From the NCBI GenBank assembly GCA_946800325.1, contig OX326957.1, forward strand, positions 558,001 through 622,000: a stretch of DNA of 64,000 nucleotides, read 5' to 3'. Below are positions 22,873 to 33,866 of the stretch, in pieces. A program made the translations under genes and the position numbers. Below the pieces are notes generated by a model that saw nothing but the letters and a program-made list of their open reading frames with translations, did not search any database and was not told where the DNA came from. Each line of letters opens with the position of its first letter. The stretch's first letter is position 1. The stretch comes from Luzula sylvatica. Taxonomy: Eukaryota; Streptophyta; Magnoliopsida; Poales; Juncaceae.

Positions 22873-23535
22873 CATTGTTCTAAAAATCGGCCTAGACGGC
22901 GCCTAGGCGCTAGGCGCCGGGAAAACGCCCAGGATTAGCCTAGTCGTTTGTGTTTAGGCGGAATTTCGCCTAGACCCGCCTAAATAGCGTCTAGCCCCGT
23001 ATAATTCCGCCTAGGCCCGCCCAGGCCACATAATTTTTTTTTTTTTTTTTTTCAACCCATTTCCTTTCTTATTTTTATTTTTAGTAATTTTATTTTGTGA
23101 TTTATTTGAATTTGTATTAATGTTATTTTATAGATTTCATGTTAAAATTTGTTTGGGCGTTGTTTTAAATAAATTAATATGTAGATTTAATGTTATGATT
23201 TGTTTTTAGTAATTTTATTTTGTGATTTATTTGAATTTGTATTAATGTTATTTTGTAGATTTCATGTTAAAATTTGTTTGGGCGTTGTTTTAAATAAATT
23301 AATATGTAGATTTAATGTTATGATTTGTTTGGACGTTGTTTTAAATAAATCAATATACATTATTTTTTAGTATAAAAAATTATAGCACAAATTATAATAT
23401 ATAAAAATTAAAAAAATGACAAAAACTATGTAAAATTACAAATCCGTCTAGATCCAATTAATTCCCGATTAATCCCTCTAGGCGCTAGACGGTGTCCGTC
23501 CGCCCGACTAGCGCCTAGCGATTTCTGTAACATTG
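22873..23535. mobile_element. hAT-type element with CCTAGGCG words
   Basis: The terminal repeats are CATTGTTCTAAAAATCG (22873-22889) and the inverse of CGATTTCTGTAACATTG (23519-23535). Flanks CTTAAAAT (22865-22872) and CTTCAAAT (23536-23543) agree at 7 of 8 positions, as an aged 8-bp hAT target duplication would. The subterminal regions repeat GCGCCTAGGCGC-like words. The interior holds a tandem duplication of a 125-bp unit (23081-23205 and 23206-23330). Non-coding. Confidence 0.75.
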
Positions 23536-23796
23536 CTTCAAATTGATAAAAGCAATGATTTATGAGCTTCCTACAAATTTAGCCACATGCAGGTACTTTT
23601 ATGTAAATTTATTAAATATAAATCTTACTAAATTAGTGCATTATTTTGTGGGGTAAGTAACTCATAAGCTAACTTCACACTCATCCATCAGATATATACA
23701 CACAAAATACCTTTACGACCCTCCCATCAAGAAACAATGGAGCCTCGACTCCCACTCCCGTCAATTTTTAATTTTGCAAAAAAAAAAAAAAAAACA

Positions 23797-26169
23797 ATGG
23801 AGCCTCTCTTCTTGATATCAATCTTTCTTCTTCTTCTTCCATTTCTCCTAATCAAGTTTTTCTTCTCTCCGAACTCCAAGCACAAAATCGACCTCCCGCC
23901 AAGTCCGCCTTCCATCCCCATCATTGGCCATCTCCACCTTATCAAAAAGCCTCTCCATCAATCCTTCGTCCATCTCTCGGCCCGGTTCGGCCCGATTATC
24001 TACCTCCGGTTCGGTACCAGACCAGTCGTCGTCATCTCCTCTCCTCAACTAGCCGAAGAATGCTTCACGACCAATGACGTCGCATTGGCGAATCGACCTC
24101 GTTTTCCTTCGTCCATAGATATCACGAATAACTTTACTACTGTTATTTTCTCTGGTTATGGCCCGTTGTGGCGTAACCTCAGAAAAATCGCCACCGTGCA
24201 AGTCCTCTCTAGCCACCGCCTTCTCTTCTCCACCTCCGCCAGAAATGAAGAATCACGATACTTGGCTCGCAGACTCTTTGTCGGATCAGGAGAAAAAAGA
24301 TTCACATTCAAAAAGGTTTGCCAACAGTATTTTAATTTTTTTTGATGAATTTCGTTTTTAGAAATCGTTTGGTTTAATTTCAAAATTGGATGACAGATAA
24401 ACGTAAAGGAAACAGTGTTCGAATTCATTCTGAACGTGATAATGGGGATGATAGCAGGAAAACGATACTACGGCGAAGAAGCCAAGGATTGGGAGGAGGC
24501 TCGGCAATTCAGAAAACAAATCGAGAACGCCGCAACTCTCGCTGCGGGATCGAATTTAGTGGATTTCTTTCCTGTCTTAAAACCGTTTGTCAAATTAACT
24601 AGCGTGAATAGACAACTAAAAAAATTGGTGAAACAAAGGAATGCATTTTCTCAAAATCTCATTGACGAGCATAGGAGGACTGGTGAGGAGACGAACGAGA
24701 AGAAGAAGAAGACCATGATTGGCGATTTGCTTGCGTTGCAAGAAAGAGAACCTGAGGTCTACACTGATGCCTTGATCAAATCTCTTTCCTTGGTTAGTAT
24801 GATTTTTCATAAACTAAAATTATTTAAAAAAAATAATCTAAAATTGATATTAGTTGAATAATTTATTGAATAAGGGAGAAATGTTCAGTAGTTCACATGA
24901 TTTCGTCTGATTTGAACATATGCTTTGCCAGTATAATTTACATAAAAGATTATAAAAGGTACGAATTAAATAAATAAAAAGTTAAATATCACATGTTTAT
25001 TTTCTTAATTATCAGTCCTTATGAAATCGAAGTAATTTGGAATTGAAGACTTGATTCCTCGAGATAACATTGTTTATGCTTAGCCATAATATTTGACTTA
25101 TGTACGAACCACTCATTGACAATAAAATCAAATAAAATAAAGAGGCCATATATGGTGCCCCTCAAATTCCCCCCAACATCCTCCCAATTAGCAATTAATT
25201 AACATGCTAATTAACAAAAAGACACTCTATTAACGATTAATTGATATCTAATTAAAGTACATACGAATTAACAATTCTTAATCAATATCAATTAATCGTT
25301 AATAGAGTGTATTTTTGTTAATTACCATGTTAATTAATTGTTAATTAGTGATATAGATGATGTTGGGGGGAAATTTGAGGGGCATGGTATAATTATCCTA
25401 AAATAAAATATATCTCTTTTGTTAAGAGTAAATAGTGTGGACTCTGATACTGGATAGTGCTTGTTATCATAAACATTAGATGGTTTTTTTTCAAAATAGT
25501 CCTCTGTTTTTTGTTGAATTTATATTCTCTAACATGACCTCTTGAACTCAGAGTTTACTCCAAGCAGGAACGGACACATCATCGAACACGCTCAAGTGGG
25601 CCATGTCTCTTCTATTAAACAACCCCAACATACTGCAAAAAGCCTGGCTCGAGATTGACACGATAATAGGACGAAATCGTTCGATCGACGAATCAGATCT
25701 TTCTAACCTTCCATATCTTCGATCCATAATCACCGAAACGTTTCGTCTCTACCCTGTCGTCCCATTAGACGTGCCTCACGAGTCGTCCACAGATTGTTTC
25801 GTGGGTGGCTACAGAATTCCTCGCGGAGCAATGATTTTGGTGAATATACATGGTATTCATAGAGACCCAAAAATATGGGACGAGCCAACGAAATTCAAGC
25901 CTGAAAGGTTTCTAGAAGGTGGAAATAATGAAGCGCAATGGATGATGACTTTTGGGATGGGGAGGAGAAAATGCCCTGGCGAAAGCCTTGCGATGCGGAT
26001 GATTGGACTCGCATTGGGGACCATGATTCAGTGCTTCGAGTGGGAACGAATCGGTGGAGAGGAAGTGGATATGATGGAAGAGTCGGGCATAACAATGCGC
26101 AAAGCGGTGCATTTGGATGCCATGTATCGACCTCGACCCGAAATGGTTCCGTTTCTCGTGGGCATTTGA
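23797..26169 (+). CDS. Cytochrome P450, CYP81 family-type (copy 1)
   Basis: Three exons, 23797-24315, 24397-24792 and 25552-26169, give 510 residues, normal for an ER-anchored plant P450 monooxygenase. Visible marks are a hydrophobic N-terminal anchor (about residues 4-23), a proline-rich hinge PPSPPSIP (34-41), the I-helix AGTDTS (310-315), the K-helix ETFR (367-370), PERF (422-425) and the heme loop FGMGRRKCPG with Cys446. The heme loop followed by IGLALGTMIQCFEWERI is characteristic of CYP81, a family that hydroxylates isoflavonoids, lignans, glucosinolates and other specialised metabolites. The substrate cannot be read from sequence. I chose the start at 23797 because it places the anchor at the N-terminus. 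An in-frame ATG 60 bases upstream (23737) shares the AACAATGGAGCCTC context and would add 20 residues. Intron 2 holds a MITE. It heads a tandem cluster with the copies at 26447 and 29569. Confidence 0.93.
25148..25391. mobile_element. MITE in intron 2 of the first P450 gene
   Basis: TATGGTGCCCCTCAAATTCC (from 25151) is matched by the inverse of GGAAATTTGAGGGGCATGGT at the right. CCCCCCAACATC and GATGTTGGGGGG lie next inside. The interior is ATTAATT-rich and largely palindromic. Related elements lie at 29151-29403 and 57030-57282. Confidence 0.75.
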
Positions 26170-26446
26170 CTGAATTTGTTGTTGGCTATTTTTTTTTTTT
26201 GTGCATTTCAAAAAAAGGATTTTATCCATGTTGTTAAAAAGTTGGTTTTGTTTGTTGTGAATAAATGGTTTGTAAATAAATTGTAAGAAATATATTAATG
26301 AATAAAAAGGGTATATTGGTAATATTTAGAAAAGTTAGGAGATCCTTGACAAATTTCCCAGAACATAATAACTAACTACAAGTGGACATACATAAACACT
26401 GAAAACAAAGCAAGATGAAGAAGACACATGACCAAATCTCTCAACA

Positions 26447-27047
26447 ATGGAGATTGGCAGTCTCTATCTCTACTTGATACCAATCTCTCTACTCTTCCCA
26501 TTTCTTTTAATCAAACTCTTCCTGTCACCAAAATCGATTTCTAAAACCAAGCTCCCACCGAGTCCTCCTTCCATCCCCATTATAGGCCACCTCCACCTTG
26601 TCAAAAAATCTCTCCACCAATCTCTCTCCAAGCTCTCGGCCAAGTTCGGCTCTATTCTGTACCTCTGGTTAGGTACCAGACCAGTCGTCGTCATCTCCTC
26701 CGTTCAACTAGCTGAAGAATGCTTCACGACTAATGACGTGGCATTGGCCAATCGACCTCATTTTCCTTCTGCAAAAGAGGTGACGAATAATTTCTGTTTT
26801 CTCTGATTATGGCCCGTTGTGGCGTAACCTCAGAAAAATCGCCACCGTGTATGTTCTCTCGAGTCGCCGCCTTCTCACCTCCACCCCCGCCAGACATGAG
26901 GAATCGCGCTACTTGGCTCGCAGACTCTTTGTTGGATCAAGAAAAAACATTTCTGAATTTAAGAAAGGTATTAATAATAGTTTTGGGTTGTTTTTAAACA
27001 TGTACATTATAGTTTATTCACATGTTAAAGTGCCATTTCTATTACTG
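26447..27047 (+). pseudogene. Truncated CYP81-type P450 pseudogene (copy 2)
   Basis: The upstream region and exon 1 closely match copy 3 at 29569. The frame runs from MEIGSLYLYL through GTRPVVVISS to EVTNNF, then breaks. An 8-bp deletion at about 26792 (relative to copy 3) shifts the frame. The rest of exon 1 continues in another frame (WRNLRKIATV, then EESRYLARRLFVGS), and one extra base lies near the exon 1 end (about 26967). Homology to intron 1 of copy 3 runs on to about 27047 and stops. Exons 2 and 3, with the I-helix, K-helix and heme loop, are missing. What follows is Helitron-like sequence ending at 29106. It cannot encode a working enzyme. Confidence 0.9.
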
Positions 27048-29106
27048 TCTTTAAACATTATGGTTTCTGAATTTAAATCGCTCTTCTAGACACAGTATTA
27101 TAATTCAATTTCCAAGAAATATTGTATTCAATCATGTAAATTATCGTTTGTTTACTTAATTTCAATGCGAAAAAGTAAATGTGCCTCTTGATTCTTCAGA
27201 AAAAGACAAAAAATTGGTCATCACTGAGGCATAAAAAATGTTTTCTTTTTCGGGCAATTTTTCAAAAAAAAAAATCTTACTTTATGATTTTATGAAAATA
27301 TTAATGTAAATATGCAAATTATTTACTATCAGGTTTCTTAGGGAGCCGGGGTAGAGGCCTGGATAGAGGCTGTCACCACGATCCAGGAAAGTGTATTTTC
27401 GGTAATGAAGCGCGGCTTGAGCTCACTGGAGGTGATGGCGACGGTGGACTTTGCGGTGGCGTTCATCACGTCAAGGTACGTTCTTTTCATTTTTGTTTGA
27501 ATTTCAATATACGTGTATGAATTCATCGCTACAACTAAGTCCTCGATTATGACTTAATTCTGAAAAAATATTAAAAAGCCCCTCCCTTATTCATATTTTC
27601 TTTTCTTTTGATAATTAGGTATGAGTGGTATCTTGCAGATTTTGTAAGGCTGATCTTGTAATTTTCGGGTTTTGTAGGGTACAGTTGGTATTTTCAGATC
27701 TTAAAAGGACATTTCTGAAAGTTTCAGATTTAAAATTTTCATATGTTCATATTTTACAAAGTTTGCCTTGCAAGAAAAGGTAATTTCATTCTATTAAAAT
27801 TTTCAAACAGATCGAACTTTTCTGATTATTAAAAAATATGTTAAATGTTTTTGGAAGGTTTTGATGCTCTTATACATGACATGAATATGAATAAAGATCT
27901 TTTTAAGAAAAACATCCAGATTAAAAAAATTTATGTCAGGTACGATATAATTTCATATTATTGAAATTAATACATTTTTTACAAGTAATGATTATGTTTA
28001 TAAGTATATGTAATACAACATTCAAATAAGGCGACCTCATGTTCTCAGATTTTACGAGGATATTTTAGAGGCGTGTTTTCACATTTTGGAGGGGCATATT
28101 TGAGATTTTCAGGAAGTCTTAAATGGTACTTTTGCAATTTTCAAATTTTATAGAGATATTTTGATTTTATAGATTTTACATGCGTATTCTTTAATTTCAG
28201 ATTTTAAGAAGGTTCTATTTCATCTTTTTAGATTTTGTGCAAGTTTTTCAAAATTTCAAGTTATAGAGTGGTATATTTCAGATTTGACGACGACATTTTA
28301 GAAGGGGGTTTTTACATTTTTCACATTCTTCGGGGGTGGTTCATATTTGACGACGACATTTTAGAGGGGTGTTTTTACATTTTTCACATTCTTCAGAGAT
28401 ACATTTGATACTATTAAGAAGTTTTATAAGGGTATTTTTGTAATTTTCAAATTTTATATAGGTCTTTAGATATTATCAGATTTCTTTACAAGTGTATTTT
28501 TACAATTTCAAATCTCAAGAGGGTTATGCTTGATATTTTCAGATTGGGTACCAGTTTTAAAATTTTCAGGTTATATAGTTGTGTATTCCATACACTCAGA
28601 TTTTTTGTTTGTTGAATATTATTAGTACCGAGTATTTTGCAATCTTGAACGATTAGGATATTACGAATTGTAGTTTTTTCAGTTATTTCAATGCATATCA
28701 TCTCATATTTTGGTTCAGTGCTGTTGTAATATTTAACGGTTGTTTGTATACGTATTATCTAGCATTCTTATCTGAACTACTTGATTCCGACGCTTAAACA
28801 CATAAGCCTCACCATCTCATTTCCAAATAGCACCCAAAAAATAATCAAATCATACATGCAAATCACATGTGCCAATGTGCCATGGTATGAAAACATAACA
28901 TCAAATTGTGTACCAAACAATTAACACATATCGATCAGATATTAACAACAGCTAGCATGCTAAAAGAGTACTCGCAATCACACATCACAAAAATTAACCA
29001 TATTAATATACACATACCATATGAATCCAAGAAAATAACAACTCATTGCTATTCAACAATTTCATAAAACTAGGCAATCCCGCGCAATTGCGCGGGGTAA
29101 AGCTAG
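27048..29106 (+). mobile_element. Helitron 3' end with possible captured exon
   Basis: The 3' end is clear. The perfect palindrome CCCGCGCAATTGCGCGGG (29079-29096) is followed 6 bases later by CTAG (29103-29106) and a T, the Helitron hairpin plus CTRR terminus inserted before T. The Helitron at 49432-51335 shares the same hairpin. The 5' end is not settled. I give the point where homology to the P450 copy stops, where the sequence reads TCTTTAAACATTATGG, but the base before it is G rather than the usual A. Inside are an exon-like segment (27342-27475) and a degenerate array of GATTTT, TTTTCA and GGGTATTTT words (about 27600-28560). Confidence 0.7.
27342..27475 (+). pseudogene. Exon-like fragment of an unrecognised gene inside the Helitron
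   Basis: Between an acceptor-like TTTCTTAG and a donor-like AGGTACGT, 134 bases read openly as a GC-richer, protein-like segment (about 44 codons, containing WIEAVTTIQESV and LEVMATVDFAVAFI). Its base composition differs sharply from the AT-rich surroundings. I do not recognise the family. It may be a host exon picked up by the Helitron. The opposite strand is also open, so coding orientation is not proven. Confidence 0.45.
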
Positions 29107-29150
29107 TTTAATTAACGTTATGATAAGCATGTATATTCATATTCACCAAA

Positions 29151-29403
29151 GGAAAATTCTACCTTATCACCAGATTTCAACACAACATCGTCATTTCCCT
29201 AATTAACCTACTTAATTAACATTTCAATTAACAAGAAACATTGAATTAATAATTTTTAAATATTAATTATCATTTGTTAATTCAGATAGATGTTAATTAT
29301 CACGTTAATCAATTCACATGTGTTAATTTATAAGTTAATTAAATGGATTAATTAGGAATTTGGGGATGTGTTGAAATCTGGTGGCACAGTATATGCCCTC
29401 TTC
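29151..29403. mobile_element. MITE upstream of the third P450 copy
   Basis: CACCAGATTTCAACACA at about 29169 is matched by the inverse TGTGTTGAAATCTGGTG at about 29369. The interior is ATTAATTAA-rich and palindromic. It sits between the Helitron 3' end and the duplicated P450 promoter region. Confidence 0.7.
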
Positions 29404-29568
29404 ACCAAAATATGAATAGCATGAATAAAAAGGGCATATTGGTAATATTTACAAAAGTTAGGAGATGCTTGACAAATTTCCAATAACATAATAACCAACT
29501 ACAAGTGGACATACATAAACACAGAAAACAAAGCAAAAGATGAAGACACATGACCAAACCTCTCAACA

Positions 29569-31363
29569 ATGGAGATTCGCAGTCTCTATCTCTACTTGAT
29601 AACAATCTCTCTACTCTTCCCATTTCTTTTAATCAAACTCTTCTTTTCTCCAAAATCGATTTCTAAAACCAAGCTCCCACCGAGTCCACCTTCCATCCCC
29701 ATTATAGGCCACCTCCACCTTATCAAAAAACCTCTCCACCAATCTCTCTCCAATCTCTCGGCCAAGTTCGGCCCAATTCTGTACCTCCGGTTAGGTACCA
29801 GACCAGTCGTCGTCATCTCCTCCGTTCAACTAGCTGAAGAATGCTTCACGACTAATGACGTGGCATTGGCAAATCGACCTCATTTTCCTTCAGCAAAAGA
29901 GGTCACGAATAATTTCACGACAGTTATTTTCTCTGATTATGGCCCGTTGTGGCGTAACCTCAGAAAAATCGCCACCATGCATGTTCTCTCGAGTCACCGC
30001 CTTCTCTCCTCCACCCCCGCCAGACATGAGGAATCGTGCTACTTGGCTCGCAAACTCTTTGTTGGATCAAGAAAAAACATTTCTGAATTTAAAAAGGTAT
30101 TAATAATAGTTTTGGGTTGTCCTTAAACATGTACATCATAGTTTATTCAAATGTTAAAGTGCCATTTCTATTACTGCCCATGTTCTTTGTTAAAGTGCCA
30201 TTTTTGGATTGATATTAAAGCAATTATGAACTTTTTACTAAAGAATAATTTTTTTAAAAACAGATAAACGTGAAGGAAACGGTGTTCGAATTCGTGTTGA
30301 ACGTGACAATGGGGATGATAGCTGGAAAACGGTATTACGGCGAAGAGGCCAAGGATTGGGAGGAGGCTCGCCAGTTCAGGCAAATGATCGCAGATGTAGC
30401 GGTCCTTGCCTCTGTAACGAGTTTAGAGGATTTCTTTCCGGTTTTAAGACCATTAGTTCAACTCACCGGGGCAAATTGGCGAACCAAGAGGTTGGTGAAG
30501 ACAAGGAATGAGTTCTCTCAAAAGCTTATTGATGAACATAGGAGTGACGTCAGCGAAAAGAAGAAGAAGACCGTGATTGGCGATTTGCTTGCATTGCAAG
30601 AAAGGGAACCGGACTCGTACACCGACGACTCAATCAAGTCTCTTATCTTGGTGACTTTTTTTTTTGTTTGTAAATTTAGATCTTTTATTCAATTTAATGA
30701 CTTAACTGGATGTCTCCATTGTAGAGTTTATTGCATGCAGGAACGAGCACGTCATCAAACACGCTCGAGTGGGCCATGTCTCTTCTATTGAACAACCCTA
30801 ACGCGCTAAACAAAGCACGGCGCGAGATAGATACCATCATCGGAAGAGATCGTTTGTTCGAGGAATCGGATCTTTCTAATCTTCCATACCTTCGAGCAAT
30901 AATCAACGAAACATTTCGTTTGCAACCAGTAGTCCCATTAGACGTGCCTCACGAGTCGTCCACGGATTGTTTCGTGGGCGGTTACAGAATTCCTCGCGGA
31001 ACGACCCTATTGGTCAATATCTATGCTATTCATAGAGAACCGAGTAATTGGGACGAGCCAACGAAGTTCGTGCCCGAAAGGTTTCTAGAAGGTGGAAACG
31101 GGGAGGGACAATCAATGATGACGTTCGGGATGGGGAGGAGAAAATGCCCCGGCGAAGGGCTCGGAGTAAGGATGATTGGACTCGCATTGGGGATCATGAT
31201 TCAGTGTTTCGAATGGGGAAGGATTGGTGAGGAGGAAGTAGATATGATGGAAGCATCGGGTATGGGTATGCACAAAGCAGCTGGATTAGAGGCCGTGTAT
31301 CGGACCCGACCCGAAATGGTGCCTCTTCTTATGGGCATTCAAGAAAAATATATGGATATTTAA
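29569..31363 (+). CDS. Cytochrome P450, CYP81 family-type (copy 3)
   Basis: Exons 29569-30096, 30264-30650 and 30725-31363 encode 517 residues, with intron positions identical to copy 1. The N-terminal anchor, PPSPPSIP hinge, ETFR (367-370), PERF and the heme loop FGMGRRKCPG (Cys446) are intact. The I-helix reads AGTSTSSNT (310-318), so Ser313 replaces the Asp of AGTDTS in copy 1, the acid of the acid-alcohol pair used in oxygen activation. Compared with copy 1, the C-terminus carries a short extra tail (QEKYMDI). About 150 bases upstream of the ATG are shared with the pseudogene copy at 26447, so the two derive from one tandem duplication. Whether the enzyme is fully active is open. Substrate unknown. 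Confidence 0.92.
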
Positions 31364-31791
31364 GTGGTATTTAATTAATTAAAAAAAATGTCGAGTATTT
31401 TTTCTTTTGTTTTTGTACTTTTTTTTAGTAATTTCATTTGGTTTGTTTATTCTTCTATCGAAACGATCCCTCTTTTATATAATTATTATAAAACAGTATA
31501 TAACATACAAAAAGTCGAGCATGAAATATTGCCGCAGATTCATAACATTTCAGTGATAATACATATTCTTTATTTCAGTCAATCTATAGTTTTCATACAA
31601 AATCGACCCCATGGAAATTATCAAGAAAATAATGTACACAAAAAATAAGTTAAATGTAAAAAACTCTTATTCTCTACATATGTATTCTCGACGATATTAT
31701 TCCACCTAATTTCCAAATTTGGAAACTTCATAGGTATCATATGTATTTCCTTTATTCTTTTCCATCAAAATTCATCAGAACGACTAAAATA
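31364..31791. other. Short convergent intergenic region
   Basis: AT-rich stretch between the stop codons of the P450 (plus) and the NRAMP gene (minus). It must hold both polyadenylation regions. No further gene seen. Confidence 0.5.
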
Positions 31792-33774
31792 TCAGTTCTG
31801 TAATAATCTCATGCGTATTTGCGACGAGATCCAATTAGGCAGCTCAGTGTCACGTAAAATTAGATATAATATAAATATGGTATATAACATTATCGCTAAA
31901 AATATAATCGAACCTAATAAGAGCCCGTTAATTTCTCTGGAAACAAAGTCCAATAAAAGATACGCATTTATTATCATTAGCAAACTAGCAACCATCCACG
32001 TCACAACCTAAGCAAAAAATATAAAACCCTAATTAATTAATCTTCAAAACTAATTATTTTACTATTTTAATATTTTAATTACCTTCATAAAGGGCCCAAT
32101 TGTAAAAACACCCATGATGCGTTCTTTAGAAACCAAAGTAAGAAGTGGAACCAGAGCGAATGGTATTTGTACGGACTGGAGAACATTGATCCATTCGTTC
32201 AACACGTCCAGTGCAGAATCCGAAGTGTCGAAAATCAAAGCAACGATAATAGTAGGAATTATAGCGGAGCTCCGCGTAATTAAAGCCCGGATCCATTTCT
32301 TCAATTTCAAGTTCAAAAACCCGCCCATTATGAACTGACCCGCGTACGTACCCGTTATGGTACTGCTCTGACCCGCGGCCAATAAACCGATTCCCCAAAT
32401 GTACAAAATTGGCAAAACGCCCCCGCCAAATTTGGAATTTAAATATTGGCCCGCATTTTCTAGCCCGATATTTTGGGCTTGTGGCGTGTCGTGAAAACCC
32501 TTGGCGAAAACGGTGGTGACGAAAAGGTTGATCATGAAGGTGATGATTAAAGCAATGGTGGATTCTATGGTGTAGTATTTTAGGGCTTCGCGAACCCGGT
32601 TTTCTTTTTTGGGATTTACTTTCCTGGATTGTACTAATGCGGAATGAAGATATACGTTGTGAGGCATTATGACGCACCCTACTACTCCAACCGCTTGCCT
32701 TATCGTCTTCGAGCTTATTTTCGGTACCAAAATACCTTCAATTTATTGAAAGAAAGAAAGAAGGTGAATAAGAGATTTAAATGTTAAGTTTATAGGGGCT
32801 AAAATGAAAGAATACCAATTAGAAGGTCTTTTCCGCTTGGTTTGGTTTCGGTGAACATCCAAGCAAAGCTGATAGCCATTGTTGCAATTAGAAATGCAAA
32901 TACTGCTTCGAGTTTTCTCACGCCGTAATTCTCCAAGAATAGAAATATGAAACTGCAATGCAAAAAAATATAGAAATAGACTTCAAAACTCTCCAATTCA
33001 GTCGAAATCATGAATCAAAAGGATGGAAATTTTCTACTCGAAATAACTTATGAAAGTACAATTCTAAATGAAAGGCGAAATCCATTAAAAATCAAGTAGA
33101 ACTCACGAATCCATGGCAGTAATTACTACTCCGGCCCAAAGAGGTAAGAACCCTCTACTCAAAATCTTAATTGCAATTGCACTGCCAATCACCTCTTGTA
33201 TATCAGCTCCAATCAAAGCAATTTCAGTCATTGCCCAAATCACCAATCTCGCCCAATTGGGATACTCCTCCCTACAAAGCTCGGCTAAGTGTCTCCCAGT
33301 CGCCACTCCTAATCGTGCCGAGAGCAATTGAATCAGTAGACCCATTGCTGTCGCCCAAAAAAGCAACCAAAGCAACGAGTATCCAGCAATGGCGCCGGCT
33401 TGGAGATCTCCTTCTAAATTGCCCGGATCTAAAAACGCAATACTCATTAAAAACCCAGGACCCGTAAATAACCAGAGCTTCTTCCACGAAAATGGCCGGG
33501 CGTTTCCGGATCCGAGATCCTCATCCTCATCATCAGAACTTTCATCCGGGTCATCTCCGGCGACCTCGACATCGATTTTTTCATCGGGTTCGTATGCGCG
33601 TTCTTCCTCGTCGTCGAGGAAGGACTGGAGGATTACGTTGCTAGAGATGATGGGTAGAAGAGAAGCCTCCTCGGACTCTTGGTCCTGGTGGGGAGAATGT
33701 TCTCCATTGGAGGGTTGCATGAGACGCAGTGGGAAGGAGAGAGGAATGACGCTTGTTGGTGTTGGAGGATCCAT
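31792..33774 (-). CDS. NRAMP metal transporter (AtNRAMP2/3/4/5 clade type)
   Basis: Proton-coupled divalent metal transporter (Fe, Mn, Cd). Minus-strand exons 33774-33107, 32952-32816, 32735-32083 and 32007-31792 encode 557 residues. The metal-site motifs of TM1, DPGN (116-119), and TM6, MPHN (292-295), are present, as is the family signature [20 protein letters not shown] in exon 3. The N-terminal tail has an acidic dileucine EEASLL (35-40), the type of signal that sends AtNRAMP3 and AtNRAMP4 to the vacuole, followed by an Asp/Glu-rich stretch (54-86). Strong similarity to the Arabidopsis NRAMP2-5 group suggests release of metal from vacuole or trans-Golgi compartments. The start at 33774 is preferred. 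An upstream in-frame ATG (34068) would read through a (CT)n tract that looks like 5'UTR. The C-terminal exon diverges most. Confidence 0.94.
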
Positions 33775-33818
33775 GTTAAAAGGGAAGTAAAGAAGGGCTT
33801 GTGCTTGTGCTGGCCCTA

Positions 33819-33821
<3 letters not shown>

Positions 33822-33855
<34 letters not shown>
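33822..33855. repeat. (CT)n microsatellite in the NRAMP 5'UTR region
   Basis: A CT run about 50 bases upstream of the preferred NRAMP start codon on the minus strand, where it reads GA. Confidence 0.9.

Positions 33856-33866
<11 letters not shown>

Noticed and set aside
25912..26229. 105-codon minus-strand frame over the P450 last exon
   Set aside because: Shadow of the real exon, which carries all P450 motifs on the plus strand.
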